A stretch of DNA of 64,000 nt, taken from positions 310,001-374,000 of the forward strand of contig JADJJI010000004.1 in NCBI GenBank assembly GCA_016706565.1, written 5' to 3'. Each line of letters opens with the position of its first letter. Position 1 is the stretch's first letter. Below are positions 1-9,483 of the stretch, piece after piece. The position numbers and the translations under genes were made by a program. The stretch is from Piscinibacter sp. GTDB lineage: Bacteria; Pseudomonadota; Gammaproteobacteria; Burkholderiales; Burkholderiaceae_C. The notes under the pieces are model-generated. The model did no database searches and was not told the origin of the DNA. It saw only the letters and a program-made list of their open reading frames with translations.

Positions 1-682
1 TGCCTTCGCGCTCGCCTCGCACCAGAAGGCGCTGAAGGCCATGGCGGCTGGCGAGTTCACGGCCGAGATGACGCCGGTGGAGATCGTGGACCGCTTTCCC
101 GACCTCGCCACGGGCGACGTGCGCACGAAGACGCGCACGGTGAACCTGGACGAAGGCGCGCGCCCCGACACCTCGCTGGAGGGCCTGGCCAAACTGCGCC
201 CGGTGTTCGCCGCCAAGGGCAGCGTCACCGCTGGCAACAGCTCGCAGACCAGCGACGGTGCCGGCGCACTGATCCTGGCCAGCGAGAAGGCTTGTCGGCA
301 GTACGACCTGAAGCCGCTGGCGCGCTTCGTCAGCTTCGCCGCCCGCGGCGTGGCGCCGGAGATCATGGGCATCGGCCCGATCGAGGCGATCCCGGCCGCG
401 TTGCGCTACGCCGGGCTGAAGCTCGACGACCTCGGCTGGATCGAGCTGAACGAAGCCTTTGCGGCGCAGGCTCTGGCGGTGATCAACACCGTCGGGCTGG
501 ACCCGAGCAAGGTCAACCCGATGGGCGGCGCCATCGCGCTGGGCCACCCGCTGGGCGCCACCGGTGCGATCCGTGCTGCCACGGTCGTGCACGCGCTGCA
601 CCGCCACAACCTGAAGTACGGCATGGTCACCATGTGCGTGGGCATGGGGCAGGGCGCCGCGGGCATCATCGAGCGGGTCTGA
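1..682 (+). CDS. Acetyl-CoA acyltransferase (thiolase), C-terminal part
   Basis: The gene is cut by the window edge; the reading frame is open from base 2. The visible 226 residues are the C-terminal thiolase domain, which cleaves 3-ketoacyl-CoA with CoA in beta-oxidation. The sequence shows the NEAFAAQ helix, the GHPLGATGA loop with the catalytic His, and a closing CVGMGQGAAG loop carrying the second catalytic Cys. The more common form of that loop is CxGGGQG, so the Met is a minor variant. An enoyl-CoA hydratase and an SDR downstream fit a fatty-acid or acyl-CoA degradation block. Family assignment is secure; substrate chain length is not. Confidence 0.93.
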   Translation, partial: AFALASHQKALKAMAAGEFTAEMTPVEIVDRFPDLATGDVRTKTRTVNLDEGARPDTSLEGLAKLRPVFAAKGSVTAGNSSQTSDGAGALILASEKACRQYDLKPLARFVSFAARGVAPEIMGIGPIEAIPAALRYAGLKLDDLGWIELNEAFAAQALAVINTVGLDPSKVNPMGGAIALGHPLGATGAIRAATVVHALHRHNLKYGMVTMCVGMGQGAAGIIERV

Positions 683-694
683 TCGGTACGAACG

Positions 695-720
695 ACGAGG
701 CCACCTTCGGGTGGCTTCGT
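695..720 (+). terminator. Terminator-like hairpin after the thiolase gene
   Basis: An 11-bp stem (one G:U pair) closes over a TTCG tetraloop 12 bases after the thiolase stop. The following tract is TCATTT, a weak U-run. It probably ends thiolase transcription before the hydrolase gene at 740. Confidence 0.55.
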
Positions 721-739
721 TCATTTCGGGGGAGACGTC

Positions 740-1621
740 ATGAATGCACACACACTGGCTGCGGATGACGGCACGCCGCTGTCGGTTCGCTTCTTCGAAC
801 CGGCCGAAGGCGACGCGCGTCGTGGCGCGGTGGTGATCGGCGGTGCCATGGGCGTACGCCAGGACTACTACGGCGCCTTCGCCGAATGGCTTGCGCAGCA
901 GGGGTACCGGGTCGCCACCTTCGACTACCGTGGCATGGGCGAATCGCCGCCGCTGGCGGGCACGCTGCGTGGCTTCCGCGCCGACCTGTTCGACTGGGCC
1001 GCCGACACCGACACGGTGATCGAGGCGCTCGCGGCACGCAGCGGCGACACACCGATCTACCTGATCGGCCACAGCCTCGGTGCGCAACTGCCCGGCCTGC
1101 TGCGCCACCGCGACCGCCTGTCCGGACTGCTGTCGATCGCCGCTGGCAGCGGCTACTGGCGCGACAACGCGCCGCAGCTCAAGCGCATGGTGCTGTACTT
1201 CTGGCACGTGCTGGTGCCGGTGGGCACGGCGCTGTTCGGCTACTTTCCGGGCAAGCGCATCGGCAAGGTCGGCAACCTGCCGAAGGGCGTGGTGCTGCAG
1301 TGGCGCAAGTGGTGCATGCACCCACGCTACCACGTCGGTGCCGAAGGGGCGGCGGTGCGCGAGCGCTTCGCGGCGGCGCGCTTCCCGGTGGTGGCGCTGT
1401 CGATCACCGACGACGAGCTGATGACCGAGCGCGGCACGCAGGTGCTGATCGACTGCTACGCCAATGCGCCGCGGCGAATCGAGCGAATTTCCCCCGTGGA
1501 CGTACAGGCCAGACGCATCGGACACTTCGGCTTCTTTCGCAAGCAGTTCCAGTCGACCCTGTGGCAGCGCACCGCGCATTGGCTCGACGAACTGGGTCTG
1601 CCCCGGGGAGCCACCGCATGA
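740..1621 (+). CDS. Alpha/beta-fold hydrolase
   Basis: A 293-residue cytosolic protein with no signal peptide. The nucleophile elbow GHSLGAQ lies near residue 113, preceded by a YRGMGES segment typical of alpha/beta hydrolases that act on esters or thioesters. A His near the C-terminus, in GHFGFFRK, is the likely catalytic base. The start ATG follows a GGGGGAGA ribosome site. Its stop overlaps the next start as ATGA at 1618-1621, so the two are translationally coupled. The substrate cannot be read from sequence; the setting among beta-oxidation genes suggests an acyl ester or acyl-CoA. Confidence 0.85.
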   Translation: MNAHTLAADDGTPLSVRFFEPAEGDARRGAVVIGGAMGVRQDYYGAFAEWLAQQGYRVATFDYRGMGESPPLAGTLRGFRADLFDWAADTDTVIEALAARSGDTPIYLIGHSLGAQLPGLLRHRDRLSGLLSIAAGSGYWRDNAPQLKRMVLYFWHVLVPVGTALFGYFPGKRIGKVGNLPKGVVLQWRKWCMHPRYHVGAEGAAVRERFAAARFPVVALSITDDELMTERGTQVLIDCYANAPRRIERISPVDVQARRIGHFGFFRKQFQSTLWQRTAHWLDELGLPRGATA

Positions 1622-2181
1622 ACCCAGCCAGCGCACCGAACCGTCCAGATCGCCGCCGGGCCCTCGTTCGAGGCAGCGGCGCCGTGCTGATCGGCGTGTC
1701 GCCCGGGTGGCTGACGGCCTGCAGCCCGGCGCCGGTCTCGGGCGCGGGCTTCGGCTCGCTGCCGGCGGCGCTGGCCACGCTGCAGGCGCTGAAGGACAAG
1801 CCGCTGAAAGCGACGGGCGCCTGGGACCTGCCCAAGGTGCTGATCCATGCGGCGCAGAGCGTCGAGTACTCGCTCGCCGGCTTCCCGCAGCCCAAGGCGG
1901 CGTGGTTCCGCGCGACGGTGGGGCCGATGGCCTTCGCGGTGTTCTCGGCCCGCGGCCACATGAGCCATTCGCTGTCGGAGCCGATCCCCGGTGCGCCGGA
2001 CATCGCCGTCGGGCAGGCGCTGGACGCGGCCGTGGATCGCATCGCCGCCTCGCTGCGCGCCTTCGATGCCCACACGGGTGCGCTGGCGCCCCACTTCGCC
2101 TATGGTGCGCTGGACAAACCCGACTACCTGCGCGCCCATCTGATGCACCTGGCCAACCATTGGCAGGAGATGGCGGCCTGA
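1618..2181 (+). CDS. DUF1569 domain protein with Tat-like leader
   Basis: A 187-residue protein. The N-terminus has RRRALVRGSG followed by a hydrophobic stretch, which resembles a Tat or lipoprotein-type leader (a Cys sits near residue 37 in LTAC). The rest matches the DUF1569 pattern: a GAWDLPKVLIHAAQSVEYS block, then GFPQPKA, a GHMSHSLSEPIPGAPD block, and a closing AHLMHLANHW block. The conserved His residues suggest a DinB-like metal-binding four-helix bundle, which is inference. It starts inside the stop codon of the upstream hydrolase. The function is unknown. Confidence 0.75.
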   Translation: MNPASAPNRPDRRRALVRGSGAVLIGVSPGWLTACSPAPVSGAGFGSLPAALATLQALKDKPLKATGAWDLPKVLIHAAQSVEYSLAGFPQPKAAWFRATVGPMAFAVFSARGHMSHSLSEPIPGAPDIAVGQALDAAVDRIAASLRAFDAHTGALAPHFAYGALDKPDYLRAHLMHLANHWQEMAA

Positions 2182-2220
2182 GCGCGCCACGACCCCCCGA
2201 CATCCACAGGAGACACCCGC

Positions 2221-2997
2221 ATGAGCATCAAGTCCGCGACGCTGAACGGCGTGGCCACCATCGAGATCGCCCGCCCGGAGAAGAAGAACGCGCTGACGGT
2301 GGCGATGTACCAGGCGATGGCCGACGCGCTCAACGCCGCGCAGGCCGATCCGGCCGTGCGCGCGGTGCTGATCACCGGGCAGCCGGGCATCTTCACCAGC
2401 GGCAACGACATCGAGGACTTCATGAGCCGGCCGCCCGGCTCGGGCAGCAACGCGGCGGAGTCGCCGGTGTTCCAGTTCATGCGCGCGCTGGTGGGCATCG
2501 ACAAGCCGGTGGTGGCCGCCGTGACGGGCGCGGCCATCGGCATCGGCACCACGATGCTGCTGCACTGCGACCTGGTCTACGTGTCCGACGAGGCGCGGCT
2601 GGCGATGCCCTTCGTCAGCCTCGGCCTGGTGCCGGAGTTCGCCTCCAGCCTCATCGTGCCGAAGCTGCTGGGCAACGTGAAGGCCGCCGAGAAGCTGCTG
2701 CTCGGCGACCCGTTCTCGCCCGAGGATGCGGTGGACGCGCGCATCGCCAATGCCGTGCTGCCCGCCGGTGAAGTGGTCAACCATGCGCGCCGCATCGCCG
2801 AGCGCTTCAACGGCCTGCCGCCGGGCGCCGTGCGCGAAACGAAGAAGCTGTTGCGCCGCACCAGCACCGACGAGATCCTGAAGACGATCGCGGTCGAAGG
2901 CGAGCTGTTCGGCGCGCGGCTGCGCAGCCCCGAAGCGATGGAGGCCTTCCAGGCCTTCTTCCAGAAGCGCAAGCCCGACTTCTCGAAGTTCTCCTGA
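2221..2997 (+). CDS. Enoyl-CoA hydratase/isomerase family protein
   Basis: A 258-residue crotonase-fold protein that adds water to, or isomerises, enoyl-CoA in beta-oxidation. The oxyanion-hole segment FTSGNDIEDF (about residues 58-67) and the second block AAIGIGTTMLLHCDLVYV are present. Then comes SLGLVPEFASS, where the Glu matches the catalytic position of isomerase and PaaG-like members. A GGAGA ribosome site precedes the ATG. Length is normal for the family. The exact reaction (hydratase or delta-isomerase) is not settled. Confidence 0.92.
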   Translation: MSIKSATLNGVATIEIARPEKKNALTVAMYQAMADALNAAQADPAVRAVLITGQPGIFTSGNDIEDFMSRPPGSGSNAAESPVFQFMRALVGIDKPVVAAVTGAAIGIGTTMLLHCDLVYVSDEARLAMPFVSLGLVPEFASSLIVPKLLGNVKAAEKLLLGDPFSPEDAVDARIANAVLPAGEVVNHARRIAERFNGLPPGAVRETKKLLRRTSTDEILKTIAVEGELFGARLRSPEAMEAFQAFFQKRKPDFSKFS

Positions 2998-3010
2998 GCC
3001 CACGGCCGCC

Positions 3011-3745
3011 ATGTCGCTGGCGCTGAAGCTGGCCCTCGCGCCGCTGCTGGTGGTGCAGGCGGTGGCCACGCGCCGCCGTGCGCCGGTGCTGCCCGAGCCC
3101 GAGGGGCCGCGGCAAGGCCAGGTGGGCGCGGGCCGGGTGCTGCGCTTGCTGATCGTGGGGGATTCGTCGGCGGCCGGCGTCGGCGTGCGCACGCAGGACG
3201 AGGCCCTCGCCGGCCACCTGACACGCACGCTCGCGCGGCGCAGCGGCCGCCGGGTGCGCTGGCAGCTCGTCGCCAGGAGCGGCATCACCACCGTGCAGGC
3301 GCTGGAACTGCTGAAGCAGGCATCACCGGCGCCGGCCGAGGTCGCCATCGTGGTGCTCGGCGTGAACGACGTCATCGACCAGGTGCCCTCGCACCGCGCG
3401 GTCTTGCAGCGCGCCGAACTGGTCGACTGGCTGCGCGACAACACCGGCGTGCGCCACGTGGTGTTCGCGCCGCTGCCGCCGGTGCACCGCTTCCCGCTGC
3501 TGCCGCAGCCGCTGCGCCACGTGATGGGGCGTGACGCGCGCCGCCACGACGAGGCGGTGGCGCGCTGGGCCGCGACGCGCGACGACGTGTCGCACCTGCC
3601 CATCGACTACGCGCTCGGCCCCGAGCACATGGCCGACGACGGCTTCCACCCCGGCGAGCCGGTCTATCGCGCCTGCGGCGAGGCGCTGGCCGCTTTCGTC
3701 GCCGGGCGGCTGATCACCCAGAACGACACGGAGACGACACCATGA
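3011..3745 (+). CDS. SGNH/GDSL hydrolase family protein
   Basis: A 244-residue esterase-type protein. Block I is IVGDSSAAGVGV (about residues 49-60) with the nucleophilic Ser. GVNDV supplies the Asn of block III, and DGFHPGEPVY near the C-terminus supplies the Asp-His pair. The N-terminal 18 residues are hydrophobic and may anchor the protein in the membrane or act as a signal. It follows the hydratase by 13 bases and its stop overlaps the next start as ATGA, so it is part of the same operon. The substrate is unknown. Confidence 0.85.
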   Translation: MSLALKLALAPLLVVQAVATRRRAPVLPEPEGPRQGQVGAGRVLRLLIVGDSSAAGVGVRTQDEALAGHLTRTLARRSGRRVRWQLVARSGITTVQALELLKQASPAPAEVAIVVLGVNDVIDQVPSHRAVLQRAELVDWLRDNTGVRHVVFAPLPPVHRFPLLPQPLRHVMGRDARRHDEAVARWAATRDDVSHLPIDYALGPEHMADDGFHPGEPVYRACGEALAAFVAGRLITQNDTETTP

Positions 3746-4572
3746 CCCTGCAAGGCAAGACACTCTTCATCACCGGCGCCTCGCGCGGCATCGGCCTGGC
3801 CATCGCGCTGCGCGCTGCGCGAGACGGCGCCAACATCGTGATCGCCGCGAAGACCGCCGAGACCAACCCCAAGCTGCCGGGCACCATCCATTCCGCCGCG
3901 GCCGAGATCGAGGCCGCAGGCGGGCGCGCTCTGGCGCTGCAGACCGACATCCGCGACGAGGCCAACGTGCTCGCCTCGGTGGAGCAGGCGGTGGCACGCT
4001 TCGGCGGCATCGACATCCTCGTCAACAACGCCAGCGCCATCAGCCTCACGCCCACCGACGCGACGCCGATGAAGCGCTTCGACCTGATGTTCGGCGTCAA
4101 CGTGCGCGGCACCTACCTGTGCACGCAGGCCTGCCTGCCGCAGCTGATCAAGTCGGCGCAGGCCGGGCGCAACCCGCACGTGCTGAACATGTCGCCGCCG
4201 CTGTCGATGCGCGAACACTGGTTCAGCCCGCACGTGGCCTACACGATGGCCAAGTACGGCATGAGCGAGTGCACGCTGGGCCACGCCGGCGAGTTCCGCA
4301 AGTTCGGCATCGCCGTGAACAGCCTGTGGCCGCGCACCGCCGTCGCCACGGCGGCGCTGCAGATGATCCCGGGCGTGGACCTGGCGAAGTGCCGCACGCC
4401 GGAGATCCTGGCCGACGCGGCCTACCTGATCCTCACCAGCGATTCAAAGGCGACCACCGGCAACTTCTTCATCGACGATGCGCTGCTCGCGCAGCATGGC
4501 GTGACCGACTTCGAAAAGTACAGCGTTACGCCGGGCACGAAAGACTTCATCCCGGACTTCTTCGTCGACTGA
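3742..4572 (+). CDS. SDR oxidoreductase, HSDL2-like
   Basis: A 276-residue short-chain dehydrogenase. The cofactor loop TGASRGIG is at residues 11-18, NNAS at about 96-99, and the catalytic YxxxK is Tyr168/Lys172. The catalytic Ser is probably Ser152 in NMSPP. The stretch AARDGANIVIAAKTAE, followed by PKLPGTIHSAAAEIEAAGG, is characteristic of the HSDL2 (hydroxysteroid dehydrogenase-like 2) subfamily, linked in animals to peroxisomal fatty-acid metabolism. The last gene of the acyl-CoA cluster, coupled by ATGA to the GDSL gene. The true substrate is not known. Confidence 0.9.
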   Translation: MTLQGKTLFITGASRGIGLAIALRAARDGANIVIAAKTAETNPKLPGTIHSAAAEIEAAGGRALALQTDIRDEANVLASVEQAVARFGGIDILVNNASAISLTPTDATPMKRFDLMFGVNVRGTYLCTQACLPQLIKSAQAGRNPHVLNMSPPLSMREHWFSPHVAYTMAKYGMSECTLGHAGEFRKFGIAVNSLWPRTAVATAALQMIPGVDLAKCRTPEILADAAYLILTSDSKATTGNFFIDDALLAQHGVTDFEKYSVTPGTKDFIPDFFVD

Positions 4573-4584
4573 ACTGCCGGCCAA

Positions 4585-5172
4585 TCAGCCGCGCGGCTTC
4601 GCCGCCTGCACGGTGTCGCCAGCGACGAAGAAGGCGCCGCCGGCCTGGTGGTGCAGCGTGCGCAGTTCGGCCGGCGCATCGGCCCGCCAGCGGCCGTTGG
4701 CGAACACGCGCTCGTCGGCCTGCGCCGCCAGCACCTCGGCCACGAACAGGTCGTAGGCCTGCTGGTGGTGCGGCTCGGCGATGACGCGGCACTCGAGCCA
4801 CGCGACGCAGCCCTCGACCAGCGGCGCATCGATGCGCTGCGCGGCGAAGCCCGTCAGTCCGCAGGCCGCGAACTTGTCTTCGTGGTCGGCGCCCGACAGG
4901 CTGCCGGCGGCATAGGTGGCGTCGGCGAGTGCGCGACACGGCACGCTGAGCGCGAACGTGCCGCTGGCCTCGATCAGCCTCCGCGTGAAGGTGTTCTTGT
5001 CGATCACCACCGTGACCTTGGGCGGGTCGAAATCCAGCGGCATCGCCCATGCGGCGGCCATCACGTTGCTGCGCCCCGCGTGCCGCGCACTGACCAGCAC
5101 CGTCGGGCCGTGGTTGAGCAGGCGGTAGGCCTGGGGCAGGGGCACGTCGCGGCGCGGGCTGTTCGAGTTCAT
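4585..5172 (-). CDS. Flavin reductase family protein
   Basis: A 195-residue FMN-binding split-barrel protein of the flavin reductase-like type. It begins MNSNSPRRDVPL, continues with GPTVLVSARH and NVMAAAWAMPLDFDPPKVTVVI, and has the FALSVPC block, all typical of flavin reductases that hand reduced FMN to a partner oxygenase or bind flavin non-covalently. The frame stays open far upstream, but the ATG at 5172 gives the normal family length. It converges on the SDR gene with 12 bases between the stops. The partner enzyme is not visible nearby. Confidence 0.87.
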   Translation of the reverse strand: MNSNSPRRDVPLPQAYRLLNHGPTVLVSARHAGRSNVMAAAWAMPLDFDPPKVTVVIDKNTFTRRLIEASGTFALSVPCRALADATYAAGSLSGADHEDKFAACGLTGFAAQRIDAPLVEGCVAWLECRVIAEPHHQQAYDLFVAEVLAAQADERVFANGRWRADAPAELRTLHHQAGGAFFVAGDTVQAAKPRG

Positions 5173-5347
5173 GGCGCCATTGTTGGCCACCGCGCCTGGC
5201 CCGGTTCGATGTCGCCTGCGTGACACCGAAATACCGGGAGCCTGCGGGGAAACGCGATTGACTCCGGTCAAGCGGAGAGCATCCTCCGTAGCCGTGCCGG
5301 CCGACTTCGCCACAACACCAACCGAGCTGCGCACCAAGGAGACAACG

Positions 5348-7480
5348 ATGACCCGATTCCCGCTCGGCCGGCTCGCGCTGGCCCTCTCCCTGTTCGTGCC
5401 CCTGGCCGCTGCGGCCGATGGCGTGCGCATCCGCAACGACGCCGGCGACCCGGCCGCGACCATCTTCCCGAGCGACCGCTTCACGGTGCGCGACTGGTCG
5501 AACACCACCTTCCGCCGCGTCGCGCTGCCGCTGCCCGACTGCGCGGTGCGCCCGAGCGACTGCGCCGACATCGCCGTGATCAACACGCTCGACGGATTCT
5601 CGACGCAGCCGCGTTTCACCGTGCCCTTCACCGGCGACATCGATCCGGCCACGGTGAACAGCAGCACGGTGTACCTGCTCAACCTCGGCGACACGCTGAC
5701 GATGCGCGGCGTAGGCCGGAAGATCGGCATCAACCAGGTGCTGTGGGACCCGGCGACGAAGACGCTCGCTTTCGAATCCGACGAATTGCTGCAGGAACAT
5801 TCGCGCTACGTGCTGATCGTCACCGACGGCGTCCGTGACAGCCGCGGCAGGCGCATCCAGGCCGCGCGTGACGATGACGACGACGAGCGCGGTGCGCGTG
5901 GACGCGACAATGCCGAGTACCGACGCGACCTGCGCGACGCGAAGCGCCACGGCGAGCGCGGCCGCGACCGCGTGGTGGCGGCCTCGCTGTTCACCACCCA
6001 GAGCGCCACCGCCGACCTGGCGAAGATCTCGCGCCAGATCAAGGCCTCGACGCCGGCGCCGGTGGACTTCATGGCCGGTACGGATGCGGCCGTCGCGGTG
6101 CGCTCGGTGTTCCCGCTCGCGCAGGTGCAGGGCATCCAGTTCGCACGCCAGATCGGCGCCGCGCCGAGCTTCAGCACCGGCTTCCTGGCCACGCCGGCGC
6201 TCGGCGTGGTGCCGGGCAGTGTCGCGCAGATCGCCTACGGCAAGTTCCGCTCGCCCGACTACCAGACGGCGCAGAAGTACATCCCCGCCACCGGGACGCT
6301 GAACGGCCAGCCGCAGCCGCAAGGCAGCAATGAACTGACGCTGCAGTTGTTCGTGCCTGCCGGCGCCAAGCCGGCCGGCGGCTGGCCGGTGGCGATCTTC
6401 GGACACGGCTTCACCGACAGCATGTACGGTGCGCCCTGGGCCGTGGCTTCGGTGTTCGCTTCGCGCGGCATTGCCACGCTGGCGATCAACGTGGTCGGCC
6501 ACGGCGGCGGGCCGCTGGGCACGCTGACCGTGCTGCGCAGCGGCGCCACGCCGGTGGTCGTGAATGCGGGGGGCCGCGGCTTCGACCAGGACGGCAACGG
6601 CACGATCGACTCCACCGAGGGCGTGAATGCCGCGCCGCCGCGCACCGTGATCGGCAGCCGCGACGGCCTTCGCCAGACGGTGGTCGACCTGATGCAGCTG
6701 GTGCGTGAGGTCGAGGTGGGCATGGACGTCGACGGCGACGGCACGCCCGATCTCGACGCGCAGCGCATCTACTACGCCGGCCAGTCCTTCGGTGGCATTT
6801 ACGGCACGATCTTCCTCGGCGTGGAGCCGTCGCTCAAGGCCGGCGTGCCCAACGTGCCGGGCGGCTCGATCACCGAGATCGCGCGGCTGGGCGCCTTTCG
6901 CCCGCTGACGGGCATCGCGCTGATCTCGCGGCTGCCGTCGCTGATCAACGTCACCCCGAACCCGAGCGGTATCGAGTTCAACGAGAACATGCCGCTGCGC
7001 AACGAGCCGCCGCGCATCAACAACGTGGCCGGCGCGATGGCGATCCAGCAACTGCTCGACCGCAACGAATGGGTGCAGCAGTCGGGCAACCCGGTGTCGT
7101 ACGCCGAGCGAATCCGCAAGAACCCGCTGCCGGGCCATGCGGCCAAGCCGGTGCTGATCCAGTTCGCCAAGGGCGATGTCACCGTGCCCAATCCGACCAG
7201 CACGGCGATCATCCGCGCCGGCGACCTGGCCGACCGCGCGGTGTACTTCCGCAACGACCTGGCCGTGGCCGCCGACCCGACGGTGCCGAAGAACCCGCAC
7301 ACCTTCCTGACCAACATCGGCGCGGCCGGCACGGCGCCCTATGCGGTGGGCGCGCAGCAGCAGATCGCGGTGTTCTTCGCCACCCACGGCACGACGGTCA
7401 TCGACCCCGATGGCGCGGGCCCGTTCTTCGAGGTGCCGATTTCGCTGCCGCTGCCAGAGGGCCTGAACTACCTGCCGTGA
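5348..7480 (+). CDS. Secreted lipase-like alpha/beta hydrolase with Ca-binding-like motifs
   Basis: A 710-residue protein with a clear signal peptide (about residues 1-23). Residues 80-215 resemble the Ig-like N-terminal part of bacterial extracellular lipases. A highly charged stretch at 173-208, rich in Asp and Arg, interrupts it. The hydrolase domain has FGHGFTDS (351-358) as oxyanion region and GQSFGG (478-483) with Ser480 as nucleophile. Two Asp-rich loops, DQDGNGTIDSTE at 413-424 and DVDGDGTPD at about 460, look like calcium-binding loops. An AAGGAGA ribosome site sets the start. Probably exported; substrate unknown. Confidence 0.8.
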   Translation: MTRFPLGRLALALSLFVPLAAAADGVRIRNDAGDPAATIFPSDRFTVRDWSNTTFRRVALPLPDCAVRPSDCADIAVINTLDGFSTQPRFTVPFTGDIDPATVNSSTVYLLNLGDTLTMRGVGRKIGINQVLWDPATKTLAFESDELLQEHSRYVLIVTDGVRDSRGRRIQAARDDDDDERGARGRDNAEYRRDLRDAKRHGERGRDRVVAASLFTTQSATADLAKISRQIKASTPAPVDFMAGTDAAVAVRSVFPLAQVQGIQFARQIGAAPSFSTGFLATPALGVVPGSVAQIAYGKFRSPDYQTAQKYIPATGTLNGQPQPQGSNELTLQLFVPAGAKPAGGWPVAIFGHGFTDSMYGAPWAVASVFASRGIATLAINVVGHGGGPLGTLTVLRSGATPVVVNAGGRGFDQDGNGTIDSTEGVNAAPPRTVIGSRDGLRQTVVDLMQLVREVEVGMDVDGDGTPDLDAQRIYYAGQSFGGIYGTIFLGVEPSLKAGVPNVPGGSITEIARLGAFRPLTGIALISRLPSLINVTPNPSGIEFNENMPLRNEPPRINNVAGAMAIQQLLDRNEWVQQSGNPVSYAERIRKNPLPGHAAKPVLIQFAKGDVTVPNPTSTAIIRAGDLADRAVYFRNDLAVAADPTVPKNPHTFLTNIGAAGTAPYAVGAQQQIAVFFATHGTTVIDPDGAGPFFEVPISLPLPEGLNYLP

Positions 7481-7512
7481 CCTGTCGCGCGAAGCTGCGC
7501 TAACCTCGGGGC

Positions 7513-9395
7513 GTGTTCAGCGCCTTCGAAAAGTTCGTCCACCCGTACCCCGACGCCGAGCCGGTCACGCCACCGAAGGGGTTGTTCGCCTTCGTCTGGC
7601 ACTGCACGAAGGGCATGCGGCCCTACATCGCCGGCATGACGCTGGCCACGGCGGTGATCGGCGCCTTCGAGGCGCTGCTGTTCAGCTTCCTCGGCAAGGT
7701 GGTGGACTGGCTGGCGCTCGTCGCCCCGCCAGGCTGTGGGTCGAGCATGGCAGCACGCTGCTCATGCTGTGCGGCGTGCTCGCCGGCAGCATGCTGCTGG
7801 TGGCGCTGCAGTCACTGCTCAAGCAGCAGTCGCTGGCGGGCAACTTCCCGATGCGGCTGCGCTGGAACTTCCACCGCCTGATGCTCGCCCAGAGCATGGG
7901 CTTCTACCAGGACGAGTTCGCCGGCCGCATCGCCACCAAGGTGATGCAGACCGCGCTGGCGGTGCGCGACACGGTGATGGTCATCACCGACATCCTCGTT
8001 TTCGTGCTCATCTACTTCATCACCATGGTGGCGGTGGTGGGTGCCTTCGACGTCTGGATGCTCGCGCCCTTCGTCGGCTGGGTGGCGCTGTACGTGGTGG
8101 CGCTGGTCTACTTCGTGCCGCGCCTGGGCAAGGTGGCGCAAGCGCAGGCCGACGCGCGCTCGCTGATGACCGGTCGCATCACCGACGCCTACACCAACAT
8201 CGCCACCGTCAAGCTGTTCTCGCACGCACGCCGCGAGGCAGGTTTCGCGCGCTCGGCGATGCAGGAGTTCCTGGCCACGGTGTACGGCCAGATGCGGCTG
8301 GTCACGGGCTTCGAGGTGGTCAACCACATGCTGTCCATGCTGCTGGTGGCCAGCACCACCGGCATGGCGCTGTGGCTGTGGACGAAGGGCCAGGTGGGCA
8401 TCGGCGCGATCGCCGCGGCCACCGCGATGTCGCTGCGACTGAACGGCATCTCGCACTGGATCATGTGGGAGATGGCCTCGCTGTTCGAGCACATCGGCAC
8501 GGTGCAGGACGGCATCAACACGCTGGCTCGCCCGCATCTCGTGGTGGATCGGCCCGACGCGAAGCCGCTCGCCGTGCCGCGCGGCGAGATCCGTTTCGAG
8601 GCGGTGGATTTTGCCTACGGCCGCGCCGCCGGCAGCGCGCCGCGCGTGATCGAGAAGCTGTCGCTGCACATCCGCCCGGGCGAGAAGATCGGCCTGGTCG
8701 GCCGCTCGGGCGCCGGCAAGTCGACCATCGTCAACCTGCTGCTGCGCTTCTACGACCTCGAGTCCGGCCGCATCCTCATCGACGGGCAGGACATCGCGCG
8801 CGTCACGCAGGACTCGCTGCGCGCGCAGGTCGGCATGGTGACGCAGGACACCTCGCTGCTGCACCGCTCGGTGCGCGACAACATCCTCTACGGCCGCCCC
8901 GACGCCGGCGACGCGCAGATGATCGCCGCCGCGCAGCGCGCCGAGGCGCACGAGTTCGTGCAAGGCCTGTCCGACCCGAAGGGCCGCATCGGCTACGACG
9001 CGCACGTCGGCGAACGCGGCGTGAAGCTCTCCGGCGGCCAGCGGCAGCGCATCGCCATCGCCCGCGTGATGCTCAAGGACGCGCCCATCCTGCTGCTCGA
9101 CGAGGCCACGAGCGCGCTCGACAGCGAGGTCGAGGCGGCCATCCAGGCCAGCCTGTACCGGCTCATGGAAGGCAAGACCGTGGTGGCGATCGCACACCGC
9201 TTGTCGACCATCGCGGCGATGGACCGCCTGATCGTGCTCGACAAGGGCCGTGTCGTCGAGGAGGGCGACCACCGCAGCCTGCTCGCGCGCGGCGGCATCT
9301 ACGCCCGGCTGTGGGCGCACCAGAGCGGCGGCTTCCTCGGCGAGGATGCCGACGACGAAGGCATCGCGCAGCCGGATCTGGCCACGCCGGCGTGA
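7513..9395 (+). pseudogene. ABC exporter, permease and ATPase fused, with a one-base frameshift
   Basis: Starts at a GTG (7513). The first 72 codons (FEKFVHPYPD onward) are in one frame; the rest is in another frame from about 7728. The break falls in a CCCC run at 7724-7727, and one extra C would restore a continuous 627-residue protein. It has six predicted transmembrane segments, then a full nucleotide-binding domain: Walker A GRSGAGKST, signature LSGGQRQRIAIAR, Walker B ILLLDEAT. This is the type-1 (MsbA/lipid or multidrug) exporter layout. The rest is intact, so a sequencing error is as likely as a true lesion. Confidence 0.85.
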
Positions 9396-9483
9396 CGCAG
9401 CGGATGCCGTCGCCGAGGTAGGGATTCGCTGCGGGCCGCAGGGCGGGCACAGTGGCGCTCCCTTTGCGCAACGAGTCCGTCCG

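Noticed and set aside
4547-7387. Very long open frame on the minus strand opposite the lipase-like gene
   Set aside because: It is antisense to a gene with clear motifs, has no recognisable domain and a biased, Arg/His/Gly-rich composition typical of shadow frames at high GC. Only its last part overlaps the real flavin reductase locus.
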